From Bacteroidales bacterium (GTDB lineage Bacteria > Bacteroidota > Bacteroidia > Bacteroidales > UBA932): a stretch of DNA of 64,000 nucleotides. Each line of letters opens with the position of its first letter. The stretch's first letter is position 1. The position numbers and the translations under genes were made by a program. The notes below the pieces were generated by a model. The model was not told the origin of the DNA. It saw only the letters and a program-made list of their open reading frames with translations, and did not search any database. Positions 16,509 through 25,216 of the stretch are shown piece by piece. The stretch is from contig JAFSPG010000007.1 in the NCBI GenBank assembly GCA_017443025.1, positions 1-64,000 on the forward strand. The letters run 5' to 3'.

Positions 16509-17894
16509 ATGAGACTTATTCCGATGTACACCTGGAACAAAGGGTTCCGCAATTTCGAACACAGGCACGAATCATTCCTGAACAGGCCATGGTCGCAGGG
16601 ACTTATCCTGCTGACTTGTGTCGTGTTGGCCATGCTCCTTGCCAATCTTCCTTTCACCAGAGTTGGCTACAAGGAAGTCCTTGAGACTCCTCTCTCCATT
16701 CATCTCGGGAACTTTGTCTTCCCTCACGGAATGACGGTCGAGAAGTTCATCAACGACATTCTGATGGTCGTGTTCTTCTTTGCCGTAGGCCTTGAAATCA
16801 AGAGGGAAATGGTATATGGCGAGCTCAGCTCCAGGAAAAAAGCCCTGATGCCGGTAATTGCCGCCTTCGGCGGAGTCATCTTTCCTGCCCTCATTTACAC
16901 CTTCGTCAATATTGGCACGGATGCCGCTTCCGGATGGGGAATCCCCACAGCCACGGATATAGCCTTTGCCATAGGCATAATGTCGGTGCTAGGCGACCGT
17001 GTACCTGTATCGCTGAAGATTTTCCTGACCGCACTGGCCATCGCCGACGACCTTATAGCCATCCTCGTCGTCGCCATCTTCTACGGCGGCCACATAAAAC
17101 TTCTGTATCTGCTCGGAGCCGCCGTGCTTATCTTCTTTATCTATCTGATGAACAGGGTGGGCGAGAAAAGGAGCTGGTACTATATGATTCCGGCCATTGG
17201 AGTATGGATTCTCTTCTATTATTCGGGAATCCACGCCACGATGTCGGGAGTAGTGATGGCTTTCCTGATTCCGATGAAGCCCCGTTTTTCCCGTGAATAC
17301 TACTATCACAAAAGGGTTACGTTCCGCAGGCTTCTTCACGAATATGACTCATATGAAGAGCCGGGAGGCTTCCCCAATGCGTTGCAGAGGGGCCTTCTCC
17401 GTCAGCTCAGCCATACTTCCCTCAACTGCATCGGCCTGAGCTATCGCCTTGAGCATTCGCTGGCCCCCTGGGTTAATTTCGTAATCATGCCGATATTCGC
17501 CCTGGCCAATGCCGGAGTTTATATTCCGGGTTTCGAATTCTTCAATGTCTTCCACTTCGACCCCACCCTCGGAAGCGTCAGCATGGGTGTCTTCCTCGGG
17601 CTCGTGGTTGGAAAGCCGCTTGGCATTACCCTGGCATCGCTCATCGCAGTTAAAACCAAAATTGGGACAATGCCGGCCGGAGCCTCCTGGAAGATGCTCT
17701 TTGCCGTGGCCTGCCTGGGAGGTATAGGATTTACGATGTCGATATTCGTAGATACCCTTTCATTTGCCGATTATCCTGAATACACCGAACACTTCCGCGA
17801 TATGGGCAAGGTGGCCGTCCTTATGGGCTCGCTGGCCGCCGCTGTCCTCGGTTCCGTCCTGGTAACAGGTGTGAATAAACTGTCATCAAAGTAA
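16509..17894 (+). CDS. nhaA: Na+/H+ antiporter NhaA
   Basis: A 461-residue inner-membrane antiporter that exports Na+ in exchange for H+, giving pH and salt homeostasis. About 11-12 hydrophobic helices are evident. Family motifs include FFFAVGLEIKREMVYGEL, PTATDIAFAIGIMSVLG and ALAIADDLIAILV with the ion-binding Asp pair (about residues 180-181), and the C-terminal GGIGFTMSIFV. A hydrophilic insert of about 50 residues near residues 260-310 makes it longer than E. coli NhaA (388). The aminopeptidase gene follows after one base, suggesting co-transcription. Confidence 0.95.
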   Translation: MRLIPMYTWNKGFRNFEHRHESFLNRPWSQGLILLTCVVLAMLLANLPFTRVGYKEVLETPLSIHLGNFVFPHGMTVEKFINDILMVVFFFAVGLEIKREMVYGELSSRKKALMPVIAAFGGVIFPALIYTFVNIGTDAASGWGIPTATDIAFAIGIMSVLGDRVPVSLKIFLTALAIADDLIAILVVAIFYGGHIKLLYLLGAAVLIFFIYLMNRVGEKRSWYYMIPAIGVWILFYYSGIHATMSGVVMAFLIPMKPRFSREYYYHKRVTFRRLLHEYDSYEEPGGFPNALQRGLLRQLSHTSLNCIGLSYRLEHSLAPWVNFVIMPIFALANAGVYIPGFEFFNVFHFDPTLGSVSMGVFLGLVVGKPLGITLASLIAVKTKIGTMPAGASWKMLFAVACLGGIGFTMSIFVDTLSFADYPEYTEHFRDMGKVAVLMGSLAAAVLGSVLVTGVNKLSSK

Positions 17895-17895
17895 T

Positions 17896-19290
17896 ATGTT
17901 CGATAAACAAGTTTACGTATCCCGCCGCAAGGCGCTCCTTGAGAAAATGGCCGCTCAGGGAGAGAAGGGAATTCTGTTCTTCCTCGGTAACGTGGAAGCT
18001 CCGGCCCAGTATAAAGACAATTGCTATAAATGGCGCCAGGAGAGCTGCTGGCTGTATTATTTCGGTATCGACGACCCTCGCTATGCCGCCATTCTGGATA
18101 TAGAGAGCGGGCGCGAGACGGTATATGCCGATGATGTCAGCATCGACGACATCATCTGGATGGGCCCGCAGCCGAGCGTACTGTCGAAGGCCGAAGGCGT
18201 GGGCGTGGCGAATGCCGCCCCGTACGTAAAGGCTTTCGAGGATGTCGCCGCGGCCAAGGCGGCCGGCCGCAAGGTACACTTCCTGCCCCCGAGCAGATAT
18301 TATAACACGATGACTCTCGAGAAGCTCTTCCCCGGCGAAAAGCCTTCGGAAGCCTTCGTCGAGACTGTCATCTCGCAGCGCATCGTTAAGGAGCCCTGCG
18401 AGATTGAGGCAATCGACGACGCCTGCGCCCTCGGATACGAGATGCATTCCCTCGGCCGCGACTGCATAAAGGAGGGAGTTCTCGAGCAGGATATCGTGGG
18501 CAAGATGGAAGGTCTCACCCTCAGCAAGGGCTGGGGCGTATCCTTCCCTACCATCCTTACCCAGCACGGCGAAACCCTGCACAATCACCTCCACGACAAA
18601 CTCATCGAGCCCGGAAAGCTTATGGTGATAGATGCCGGAGCGGAGAGCAACATGCACTATGCTTCCGACTTTACCAGGACCTATCCGACCTCCGGAAAGT
18701 TCACCACAAAGCAGAGGGAAATCTATCAGATTGTCTGCGACTGCAACAACTTTGCTTTCAGCATAACCCGTCCGGGAATAACCTACCGCGACGTCCATAT
18801 CCAGACCGCCCGCAAGATGCTCGAAGGCCTGCGCGACCTTGACCTTGTGCGCGGCGACCTCGACGAGATGATTCTCGAGGGAATCCCCGGACTCTTCCAG
18901 CCACACGGTCTCGGCCACAATATGGGCCTCGACGTACACGACATGGAAGACCTCGGCGAGAATCTCGTCGGTTACGACCGCGGCCAGAAGCGCTCCAAAC
19001 TGCCCGGCCTGGGCAGCCTTAGGATGGCGCGCGAGCTCCGCGAAGGTTTCGTCATCACCGACGAGCCGGGTATCTACTTTATCCCTGCCCTGATTGAGAA
19101 GTGGAAGAAAGAGGGCCTCGGCGAAGGCTTTGTGAACTTTGCCAAGCTTGAGAGCTACTACGACTTCGGCGGCATCCGCCTCGAGGACGACGTGCTTGTT
19201 CTCGCCGACGGTGCCCGCCGCTGCGGCCCCAAGCGCCTTCCTATTACTCCTGCGGAAGTTGAGGAGGCAATGGCTGCTGCGAAATCCTAA
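17896..19290 (+). CDS. pepP: Xaa-Pro aminopeptidase (M24B)
   Basis: A 464-residue metallopeptidase releasing the N-terminal residue from peptides with Pro in second position. The N-terminal creatinase-like domain (1-170) precedes the pita-bread catalytic domain. Its metal ligands are visible in VIDAGAESNMHYASDFTRTYP (two Asp), HGLGHNMGLDVHD (His), DEPGIYFI (Glu) and GIRLEDDVLV (Glu). It starts one base after nhaA's stop and lies 6 nt before the DUF456 gene, so the three probably form one operon. Cytoplasmic, no signal peptide. Confidence 0.94.
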   Translation: MFDKQVYVSRRKALLEKMAAQGEKGILFFLGNVEAPAQYKDNCYKWRQESCWLYYFGIDDPRYAAILDIESGRETVYADDVSIDDIIWMGPQPSVLSKAEGVGVANAAPYVKAFEDVAAAKAAGRKVHFLPPSRYYNTMTLEKLFPGEKPSEAFVETVISQRIVKEPCEIEAIDDACALGYEMHSLGRDCIKEGVLEQDIVGKMEGLTLSKGWGVSFPTILTQHGETLHNHLHDKLIEPGKLMVIDAGAESNMHYASDFTRTYPTSGKFTTKQREIYQIVCDCNNFAFSITRPGITYRDVHIQTARKMLEGLRDLDLVRGDLDEMILEGIPGLFQPHGLGHNMGLDVHDMEDLGENLVGYDRGQKRSKLPGLGSLRMARELREGFVITDEPGIYFIPALIEKWKKEGLGEGFVNFAKLESYYDFGGIRLEDDVLVLADGARRCGPKRLPITPAEVEEAMAAAKS

Positions 19291-19296
19291 TCACTG

Positions 19297-19776
19297 ATGA
19301 TTGCTGATATCCTCTTCATAGCCCTGGCAATATCGCTTGGGATTATAGGGATAGTCGGCAGTTTCCTGCCGGTACTTCCCGGGCCGCCAATCAGTTGGCT
19401 CGGGGTGCTGGTGATGTACCTTCGCTTCGGCTCCATTTCAGGCAAGACACTTCTGGTGTGGCTTGCGATAACGACCGTAGTGACAGTTGTGGATTTTATC
19501 GTCCCCGGATGGCTTTCAAAGGTTACCGGGGCCAGCAAGGCGGCCGGCTGGGGAGCCACAATCGGAATGATTATCGGGATTTTCTTCTCCCCTGTCGGGA
19601 TGATTATTTTCGGAATGCTCGGTGCCTTCCTGGCTGAAATTCTCTTCGGGAGCAAGGAGGGTACCACGTCAGTGGTCGCGGCCTTCGGCGCTTTCGCCGG
19701 CTTCTTCTTCGGCACCTTCATCAAGCTGATCGCCGCCGCCTGGATGTTCTTCCTCATCATCGCCGCCATATTCTAA
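19297..19776 (+). CDS. DUF456-type small membrane protein
   Basis: A 159-residue, very hydrophobic protein with about four to five membrane helices and Gly-rich segments (LGIIGIVGSFLPVLPGPPISW, GWGATIGMIIGIFFSPVGMI). These are characteristic of the DUF456 family, whose biochemical role is unknown. It is the last gene of the nhaA-pepP unit and is followed by a perfect hairpin at 19782-19806. Confidence 0.82.
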   Translation: MIADILFIALAISLGIIGIVGSFLPVLPGPPISWLGVLVMYLRFGSISGKTLLVWLAITTVVTVVDFIVPGWLSKVTGASKAAGWGATIGMIIGIFFSPVGMIIFGMLGAFLAEILFGSKEGTTSVVAAFGAFAGFFFGTFIKLIAAAWMFFLIIAAIF

Positions 19777-19781
19777 AGTCT

Positions 19782-19806
19782 CACCCTGGCAGTCAATGCC
19801 AGGGTG
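19782..19806. terminator. Hairpin between convergent genes
   Basis: CACCCTGGCA-GTCAA-TGCCAGGGTG is a perfect 10-bp stem with a 5-nt loop, 6 nt after the DUF456 stop. No T tract follows on either strand, so it may be a processing or stability hairpin rather than a classic terminator. Confidence 0.5.
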
Positions 19807-19889
19807 CCAGTGACAGCTGCCACCGATACTTCTCTCCTGCCGATGGGTGCAGAGTGCGCGGCCGTTTCGCAATATGCACCGCCTCCGCG

Positions 19890-21461
19890 TCACAAAAGCC
19901 GCCGCCAGGAGTTCTTGCCGGTGCGGACGTTGAACTCGCGGCCGTCGGCGATGAGGGTAAAGGGAAGGTTGGAACTGACTTTGATGTCTTTTTCGGTAGC
20001 GATAATGGTGCAGACTACCTCCCCGAAGCGGTAATTCTTTACACCCACTTTGCCCTTGGGATGCTTCTCGAAGTCGCACATCAGGGTGTTTTCAAAGGCA
20101 TTGGCTTCCTTGATTCCGATTATATCCTCGATGAAAATGGATATCGGACCGAGGGCTGACCAGCCGCAGAAATCCGGGCGGACCACCTCGCCCTGCTTGT
20201 TCCTTGCCGGCTCGTTGGCCGTAGGGCTGTAGCATTCCCAGATAGTGTGAGGCTCATAATCCGCATAGGTCCGGTACATCTGCTTCAGAATGGCAAGGCC
20301 GATTTCGCGGGCCAGGTCGTACTCGCCAATCAAGTCTGTGGCCTTAAGTGCCATATAGGTGGTGGGCAGCCAAATCGAGCCGCGCCAGTATCCTCCGTCG
20401 GCGATGAAATCCTCATCGTCCCGCGACAGCGAGGGCGTAGGGAAGTCTCCGCCAAATTCCGCCGGCTCGCGAAGATGCCTGATCATCCGGGCTGCGCGCG
20501 AGGAATCCGCCATCCCGGCCATCACGGGCCACCAGGAGGTAATGGTCTTGACCTTGCATTTTTCTCCGCCATCGAGGATATCGTAGTAGAAACCATCTGC
20601 TTCGTCCCAATATAGGGCGTTCAGTTTTTCGCTCAGCGCAGAATGAATATTCTGCCAGCAGGCCGCCTGGTCTGAGTCGCCGAGCAGGGCGGCGATTCGG
20701 CTCATGCAAAGGACCGAAAGCCCCTGCTGGGCGAGGGCATCAACCCAGCGGAGGTCAGGATTTTCCGGGCAGTCCTTACGCGGAGTCGGGCTGGACGTCC
20801 TGCCTCTTGGGGTGTTGTCCATTCCGCTCTGGTTTCCGCCCCAGGCGTATCCGTTGCCGTGCTTTCTAAGGGCGACTTTGATTCCTGCTCCGTGCGGCCT
20901 TCGGGCAGAGGGGTCGAAGGAGTCGAACATCTCGAACCAGCGCTGTAGATAACGTTCCTCTTTAAAGACTATTTCAAGACGTGCTTTGTCGCCGGTCTGA
21001 AGGGCGTAGCAGTATTCCGTCCAAGCCAAAAGGGGAGGATTGTCGGGATGCTGCACGCGGAGCGTAAGCATCTTTCCTTCGTCTTTGCCGCACCATTTGT
21101 TGCCAAGCACCTTCGGAAGGGGAATGCTCGCGTCGGAGAGCAGGATTCCATAAAAATTATCCAGCGACTCTATGCCCGGGAAAATCCCAGGGCAGTATTT
21201 GCAGAACTGCCCCATAAGGCAGGTATCCCAGACCCAGATGCGGTCGGAGCGATGAGCTTCGTCCATATATACCGGAGCAGGGATTCCGGGGATGGTGTCT
21301 ATGTGCTGATATGCCAGCTCCCAGGCTTTGTCATACAGCTCGACAAACTCCGGGCAGGCATCGTACACGGGCCTCGGCACAGCCTCGAGCACTGGCGAGG
21401 CCGGCCCCCTGGCACAGCCTGCCGCAACAACACAGGCAAACAAAATAGAACGTATCTGCAT
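19890..21461 (-). CDS. MGH1-like / trehalase-superfamily glycoside hydrolase lipoprotein
   Basis: A 523-residue protein with a lipoprotein signal (lipobox VAAGC, Cys16), then an (alpha/alpha)6-barrel of the MGH1-like/GH63-GH37 group. Signature stretches are DRIWVWDTCLMGQF, GNGYAWGGNQSGMDNTPRGR, GGDFPTPSLSRDDEDF and GGYWRGSIWLPTTYM, which hold the acid/base residues of the clan. A small beta domain sits at the C-terminus. It likely hydrolyses an alpha-glucoside or mannosyl substrate at the cell surface, but the specificity cannot be read from sequence. It is transcribed divergently from the transposase gene. Confidence 0.82.
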   Translation of the reverse strand: MQIRSILFACVVAAGCARGPASPVLEAVPRPVYDACPEFVELYDKAWELAYQHIDTIPGIPAPVYMDEAHRSDRIWVWDTCLMGQFCKYCPGIFPGIESLDNFYGILLSDASIPLPKVLGNKWCGKDEGKMLTLRVQHPDNPPLLAWTEYCYALQTGDKARLEIVFKEERYLQRWFEMFDSFDPSARRPHGAGIKVALRKHGNGYAWGGNQSGMDNTPRGRTSSPTPRKDCPENPDLRWVDALAQQGLSVLCMSRIAALLGDSDQAACWQNIHSALSEKLNALYWDEADGFYYDILDGGEKCKVKTITSWWPVMAGMADSSRAARMIRHLREPAEFGGDFPTPSLSRDDEDFIADGGYWRGSIWLPTTYMALKATDLIGEYDLAREIGLAILKQMYRTYADYEPHTIWECYSPTANEPARNKQGEVVRPDFCGWSALGPISIFIEDIIGIKEANAFENTLMCDFEKHPKGKVGVKNYRFGEVVCTIIATEKDIKVSSNLPFTLIADGREFNVRTGKNSWRRLL

Positions 21462-21671
21462 AATTGAAATGGCGAATTTGAGCCATCTTTACAAATGTCG
21501 CAAATCCCAACAACTCCGCAAAATATTTTTGGGCGCCCCATTTAAAGAATCGTAAAAAAATCATAAGAATCGTATAAAATTTGACCAACTCGAGCAAAGT
21601 TTCATAGGAATCCCCGAAATATGTGACAATACTTGCAGCGTCGGATTCTTCCGCTTAATCGAAAACACGTT

Positions 21672-22529
21672 ATGGAAAAGTATTATCACCTGCACTCTTC
21701 TCCCCTTTTACATTGTCCATTATTCAGAAACGATGTCGGCCGGAGATTTTTTCTGAATCATCTTGCCCTTGTGCTGATTGACAGCCGCGTCAAGATATAT
21801 GTATATTGTTTGATGGATAATCATATTCATTTTCTTGTGAGCGGCGAAGAAAACGATATTATTGAGCTGTTTGCCGAAGTAAAAAAGATTTATGGAAGAT
21901 TTCTCGTTGAGGAAGAAAGCCATATTCCAATTAGTCTTGATAAATTTTCAATATCAATGAGGGTAATTTCTGGCGGAGAAGATTTCAAGATAGTAACGGC
22001 CTATATCCTTCGTAATGGTCTGGTGGCCGGCCTGGGCTCGCCATACAGTTATAAATGGTGTTCTGTCCAATTGTATTATAACCCTTTCGTGGAATTATTC
22101 CGAGGAATAGGGGCCTGGGATTACGGAATGCGTAAAATCAGGTCCGTTATAAAAACCAGGCAACCTATCCCGGAGAGGCTTTCATTTTTTGACGATATGA
22201 TAAGTCCGCTTTGCTGGTGCGATTATAAAAAGGTTGAAAAAGTATTTGGCAGTTCCTCCGAATTCTTCAAGTACCTTGGGAGATGGACCGTCGAAAACGA
22301 AGAGGAATCAAAGCTGGAAGCTACAGAGAAAAATGCATACACCGACAGTGCTCTCGTCTCAAAGTTGAAAGATTATTGCTCACTTCAAGGCGTCGGTTCC
22401 GTTGACGATTTATCTGCCGCAGAATTACGTAACCTCATAAGGATGGCGCATAACCGCTGGGGCGCCTCGAAAAAGCAGATTGAGAGAGTCATCGGGATTT
22501 CCGCCTCCATGGTGCAGAAATACTACTGA
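21672..22529 (+). CDS. REP-associated tyrosine transposase (RAYT/TnpA-REP type)
   Basis: A 285-residue single-domain Y1 HUH transposase. The HUH motif is in YCLMDNHIHFLVSG (about residues 50-63). The catalytic Tyr is most likely in the helix VKKIYGRFL (about residue 80). A C-terminal region (NRWGASKKQIERVIGISASMVQKYY) looks like a helix-turn-helix. RAYTs are non-autonomous housekeeping-type relatives of IS200/IS605 transposases and are linked to spreading REP palindromes. The ATG at 21672 gives the usual N-terminus. A more AT-rich coding region than its neighbours suggests acquisition. No IS ends are seen, and the repeat-rich block at 22605-22760 lies directly downstream. Confidence 0.85.
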   Translation: MEKYYHLHSSPLLHCPLFRNDVGRRFFLNHLALVLIDSRVKIYVYCLMDNHIHFLVSGEENDIIELFAEVKKIYGRFLVEEESHIPISLDKFSISMRVISGGEDFKIVTAYILRNGLVAGLGSPYSYKWCSVQLYYNPFVELFRGIGAWDYGMRKIRSVIKTRQPIPERLSFFDDMISPLCWCDYKKVEKVFGSSSEFFKYLGRWTVENEEESKLEATEKNAYTDSALVSKLKDYCSLQGVGSVDDLSAAELRNLIRMAHNRWGASKKQIERVIGISASMVQKYY

Positions 22530-22604
22530 GAAATGAGCCCTGAATCCGTTGCTATGTACGTGGCAGGCCTCCTGGCTCCACCGTAACCGCCCATGTCATC
22601 AGAC

Positions 22605-22760
22605 CGCCCGTCTTGCGCGGCCGTTTTGGCGGCTTTTGTGACGCGCAGGTCGATTTTGGAGGGGGTCGGCGGCCATAATCAGCCAAAAACGGTCGCGCAC
22701 CGGTGTAATTTTCGGGGTCGGCGTCTAAAAACCGCCGTTTTGTGACGCGCAGGCGGAGCG
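22605..22760. repeat. GC-rich intergenic block with direct and inverted repeats
   Basis: This non-coding stretch after the transposase gene carries a 16-nt perfect direct repeat, TTTTGTGACGCGCAGG (22634-22649 and 22738-22753, 104 bp apart). It also carries CGGCCGTTTTGGCGGCT (22618-22634), which recurs inverted after metK. CCAAAAACGG and AAAAACCGCCGTTTT variants suggest several palindromic units, possibly decayed REP elements of the adjacent transposase. Confidence 0.65.
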
Positions 22761-22771
22761 GTTTGCGAGGA

Positions 22772-22803
22772 TTTGTATTTGCCTGGGGTTTCGTGTATCT
22801 TTG
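22772..22803 (+). promoter_or_regulatory. Promoter of the acetyl-xylan-esterase-like gene
   Basis: TTTG (22772-22775), 20 bp, TATCTTTG (22796-22803). The start near 22809 supports an ATG at 22830 (or 22818) and excludes one at 22773. Confidence 0.75.
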
Positions 22804-22829
22804 TGGCAGGATTATCAATGCTTCCGACT

Positions 22830-24131
22830 ATGTTTTCTGTATTTAAGTGCGGCACTGCGGCGCTACTATTCTTCATTCTGAACCTGTTCTACGCCTATGG
22901 ACAAGATGTCCGGCTTAAACTGAACCGTCCGGAGGGGATTTATTCGAAGGGCGATACAGTTCGCGTATATGGCTTGTGCCCTGATGCCCGGGGACCGCTG
23001 GATGTGGAAATCCGTGTGGACGGAATCACGCGCGAGAGCAGGAGCATCAGTCTGGATGCCTCAAGCTATAAGGAAATCTACACGGAAATCTGTGACTCCG
23101 CCAAATGGGTGGCCTTAATCGTAAAAACCAGTGATAATAAGGCGATTGACATAGGATATCTGGTAAATCCTGAGACCTTCAAACCGGGATACAGGACTCC
23201 GGGGAATTTGCGTCGTTACTGGAACAAAGAAATTTCCCGGATGCGGAAAGAACCTATGACGGTGAAGATAGACAGCGTCCAGGCGCCGGCCAAGTATATC
23301 GGGCAGGTAACTTGCTGGCATGTTGAGCTGTCAATGCATCAAGGCTTCCCCGTAAACGCGTATGTCAGTATTCCGATAGGAGCAAGAGCCGCTTCGTTAC
23401 CTATCCGCATTCAGACCCACGGCGCCACGGAAATAACTGAAATCCGTACTCAGAGCATACTGAAAACGGCCTGCCGCACTGCCCTTCAAGGCACTATCGG
23501 CGTGGACATCAATGCTCACGGAATGAAGGATGGTGCCTCGCCGGAATACTACCGCGAACTGGAAGATGGCCTCTTGAAAGACTATTCCGACCAAGATCTC
23601 AAAGACCGCGAGTCGTGGTACTTCCGCCTGATGTACCTGCGCCTGGTCAGGCTGGTGGACTATCTTGTCACACTCCCGCAGTGGGACGGACGGAATATTA
23701 TGGTTGCCGGACACAGCCAGGGAGGTGGACAGGCTCTGGCGCTTGGTGCCATCGACTCGAGGATTACGCACGTATATGCCGACGAGCCCGCTCTTAGCGA
23801 CCACGGCGGTATCCTTCTGGGACGCTGTAGCGGATGGCCTTTTTCAACACGGCGCCAAAACGTCCCTTCAACAAAATTGGCACGTAAAGTTCTTCCATAC
23901 TTCGATGGCGCCATTCTGGCAGGAATGTACCACGGAAAACTGTACATCAGGGCCGGGCTTGTCGACTACATCTGTCCTCCCACAGCAGTATGGTCCGTGT
24001 ACAACAATGCCGGAACTGCCGACAAGACAATCACCTCTTTCCGCTCCCGGCACCATACAAACGTGGTATGGTATGACAAGGAAGAATTCGACGCCCTGTC
24101 AGATGGCTTCCCAAAAATAGAGTGGTATTGA
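22830..24131 (+). CDS. Exported acetyl xylan esterase-like alpha/beta hydrolase
   Basis: A 433-residue exported protein. A hydrophobic signal peptide (to about residue 24, before QDVRL) is followed by a beta-sandwich N-domain of about 90 residues, then an AXE1-type alpha/beta hydrolase. Catalytic residues are visible: the nucleophile in AGHSQGGGQAL, Asp in GLVDYICPPT, His in SRHHTN. AXE1 enzymes remove acetyl groups from xylan or related sugars. The fusion of a carbohydrate-binding-like N-domain to this fold is common in Bacteroidota. The actual substrate is not known. It is transcribed alone and ends at a bidirectional terminator. Confidence 0.85.
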   Translation: MFSVFKCGTAALLFFILNLFYAYGQDVRLKLNRPEGIYSKGDTVRVYGLCPDARGPLDVEIRVDGITRESRSISLDASSYKEIYTEICDSAKWVALIVKTSDNKAIDIGYLVNPETFKPGYRTPGNLRRYWNKEISRMRKEPMTVKIDSVQAPAKYIGQVTCWHVELSMHQGFPVNAYVSIPIGARAASLPIRIQTHGATEITEIRTQSILKTACRTALQGTIGVDINAHGMKDGASPEYYRELEDGLLKDYSDQDLKDRESWYFRLMYLRLVRLVDYLVTLPQWDGRNIMVAGHSQGGGQALALGAIDSRITHVYADEPALSDHGGILLGRCSGWPFSTRRQNVPSTKLARKVLPYFDGAILAGMYHGKLYIRAGLVDYICPPTAVWSVYNNAGTADKTITSFRSRHHTNVVWYDKEEFDALSDGFPKIEWY

Positions 24132-24153
24132 TTATCACCGTAGCAGGAGCACA

Positions 24154-24189
24154 CAAAAAACGGGCGGCCCGGAGGGGCTGCCCGTTTTT
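24154..24189. terminator. Bidirectional terminator between esterase and tsf genes
   Basis: CGGGCGGCCC-GGAG-GGGCTGCCCG forms a 10-bp stem (one G-T pair), flanked by AAAAAA on the left and TTTTT on the right. It serves both convergent units: the esterase and the ribosomal protein operon that ends with tsf. Confidence 0.9.
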
Positions 24190-24207
24190 ATGCGGATAAA
24201 CAGAGTG

Positions 24208-25197
24208 TTAGTCGGAGAGGGAGAAGCGCTTGAAGGCGAGAACCTTTGCCTCTTTGTCGGCAGAAGCGATGTACTGGGCAACAGACATTTTGTTGTCCCA
24301 TACAAAGTCCTGCTCCTCGAGGGTCTGCTCCTTGAAGAACTTCTGAACGCGGCCGTTGGCGATGTTCTCGACCATCTGGGCAGGAAGGGAAGCAGCCTTC
24401 TCTTCGCCGACGGTCTTGATAATCTCGCGGGCCTGTGCAGCCTGTTCGGGAGTCAGCCAACCCTTGGCGGTGTTGGACTCGATGTGGTCTTCGCTGTCGA
24501 CGTGAGCGGGGTTGATGCCAACCTTCTTGAGAGCGGCCTCAACTGCCTTCTTAACGAGCTCTTCTTTGGTCTTCTGGATAGCTACGGCCTTCTCCTGGTC
24601 GATGACTTCCTGAGGACATTCAGCTTTGTTGACTGCAACGGGGTTCATGGAAGTTACCTGCATGGCAACATTCTTTGCGACCTCGGCGGGAACTTCCTTG
24701 TTGAAAGCAACGATTGCACCGAGCTTGCCGTTGAAGTGAACGTACTGGGAGATGAAGGGAGCCTGGAGAGTGGCGTAGAAAGCGAGGACGTGCTTCTCAC
24801 CGGTCTTTCCGGTCTGAGCGGAGATTTCCTCATCGACGGTGTGTCCGTTGGAGCACTTTGCAGCCTTGAGGGCCTCGGCGTCGGCGGGGAAAGCAGCGAT
24901 GGCAGCGTCTGCGATTTCAGCAGCGAGGGCCTTGAAATCGGGAGTGGCGCTTACGAAGTCGGTTTCGCAGCCGAGGCAAACGAGCACGGCCTTGCCACCT
25001 TCGATGCGTGCGAGCACGGCACCTTCGGTAGTCTCACGGTCAGCACGCTTTGCAGCAACGAGCTTACCTTTTTCGCGGATGATCTCGACGGCTTTGTTAA
25101 AATCGCCATTGGCCTCGATGAGAGCCTTCTTGCAATCCATCATACCGGCGCTGGTCATCTGACGCAGCTTCATTACATCTTTAGCTGTAATTTCCAT
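24208..25197 (-). CDS. tsf: Elongation factor Ts
   Basis: A 329-residue guanine-exchange factor for EF-Tu in translation elongation. The N-terminal UBA-like domain has MKLRQMTSAGMMDCKKAL, the family hallmark. The core domains include LVCLGCETDFVS and VAMQVTSMNPVAVNK. Length fits Bacteroidota EF-Ts (about 275-330). Last gene of rplM-rpsI-rpsB-tsf, 19 nt after rpsB, followed by the bidirectional terminator. Confidence 0.97.
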   Translation of the reverse strand: MEITAKDVMKLRQMTSAGMMDCKKALIEANGDFNKAVEIIREKGKLVAAKRADRETTEGAVLARIEGGKAVLVCLGCETDFVSATPDFKALAAEIADAAIAAFPADAEALKAAKCSNGHTVDEEISAQTGKTGEKHVLAFYATLQAPFISQYVHFNGKLGAIVAFNKEVPAEVAKNVAMQVTSMNPVAVNKAECPQEVIDQEKAVAIQKTKEELVKKAVEAALKKVGINPAHVDSEDHIESNTAKGWLTPEQAAQAREIIKTVGEEKAASLPAQMVENIANGRVQKFFKEQTLEEQDFVWDNKMSVAQYIASADKEAKVLAFKRFSLSD

Positions 25198-25216
25198 TGT
25201 TTTTCTCCTTTAATAA

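Noticed and set aside
17821-18939. Long open frame antisense to the Xaa-Pro aminopeptidase gene
   Set aside because: Overlaps a clear M24B gene with all metal ligands; no start signal or recognisable domain.
21672-22760. Complete IS200/IS605 insertion sequence
   Set aside because: No defined left and right ends, no tnpB, and the protein has RAYT-like features.
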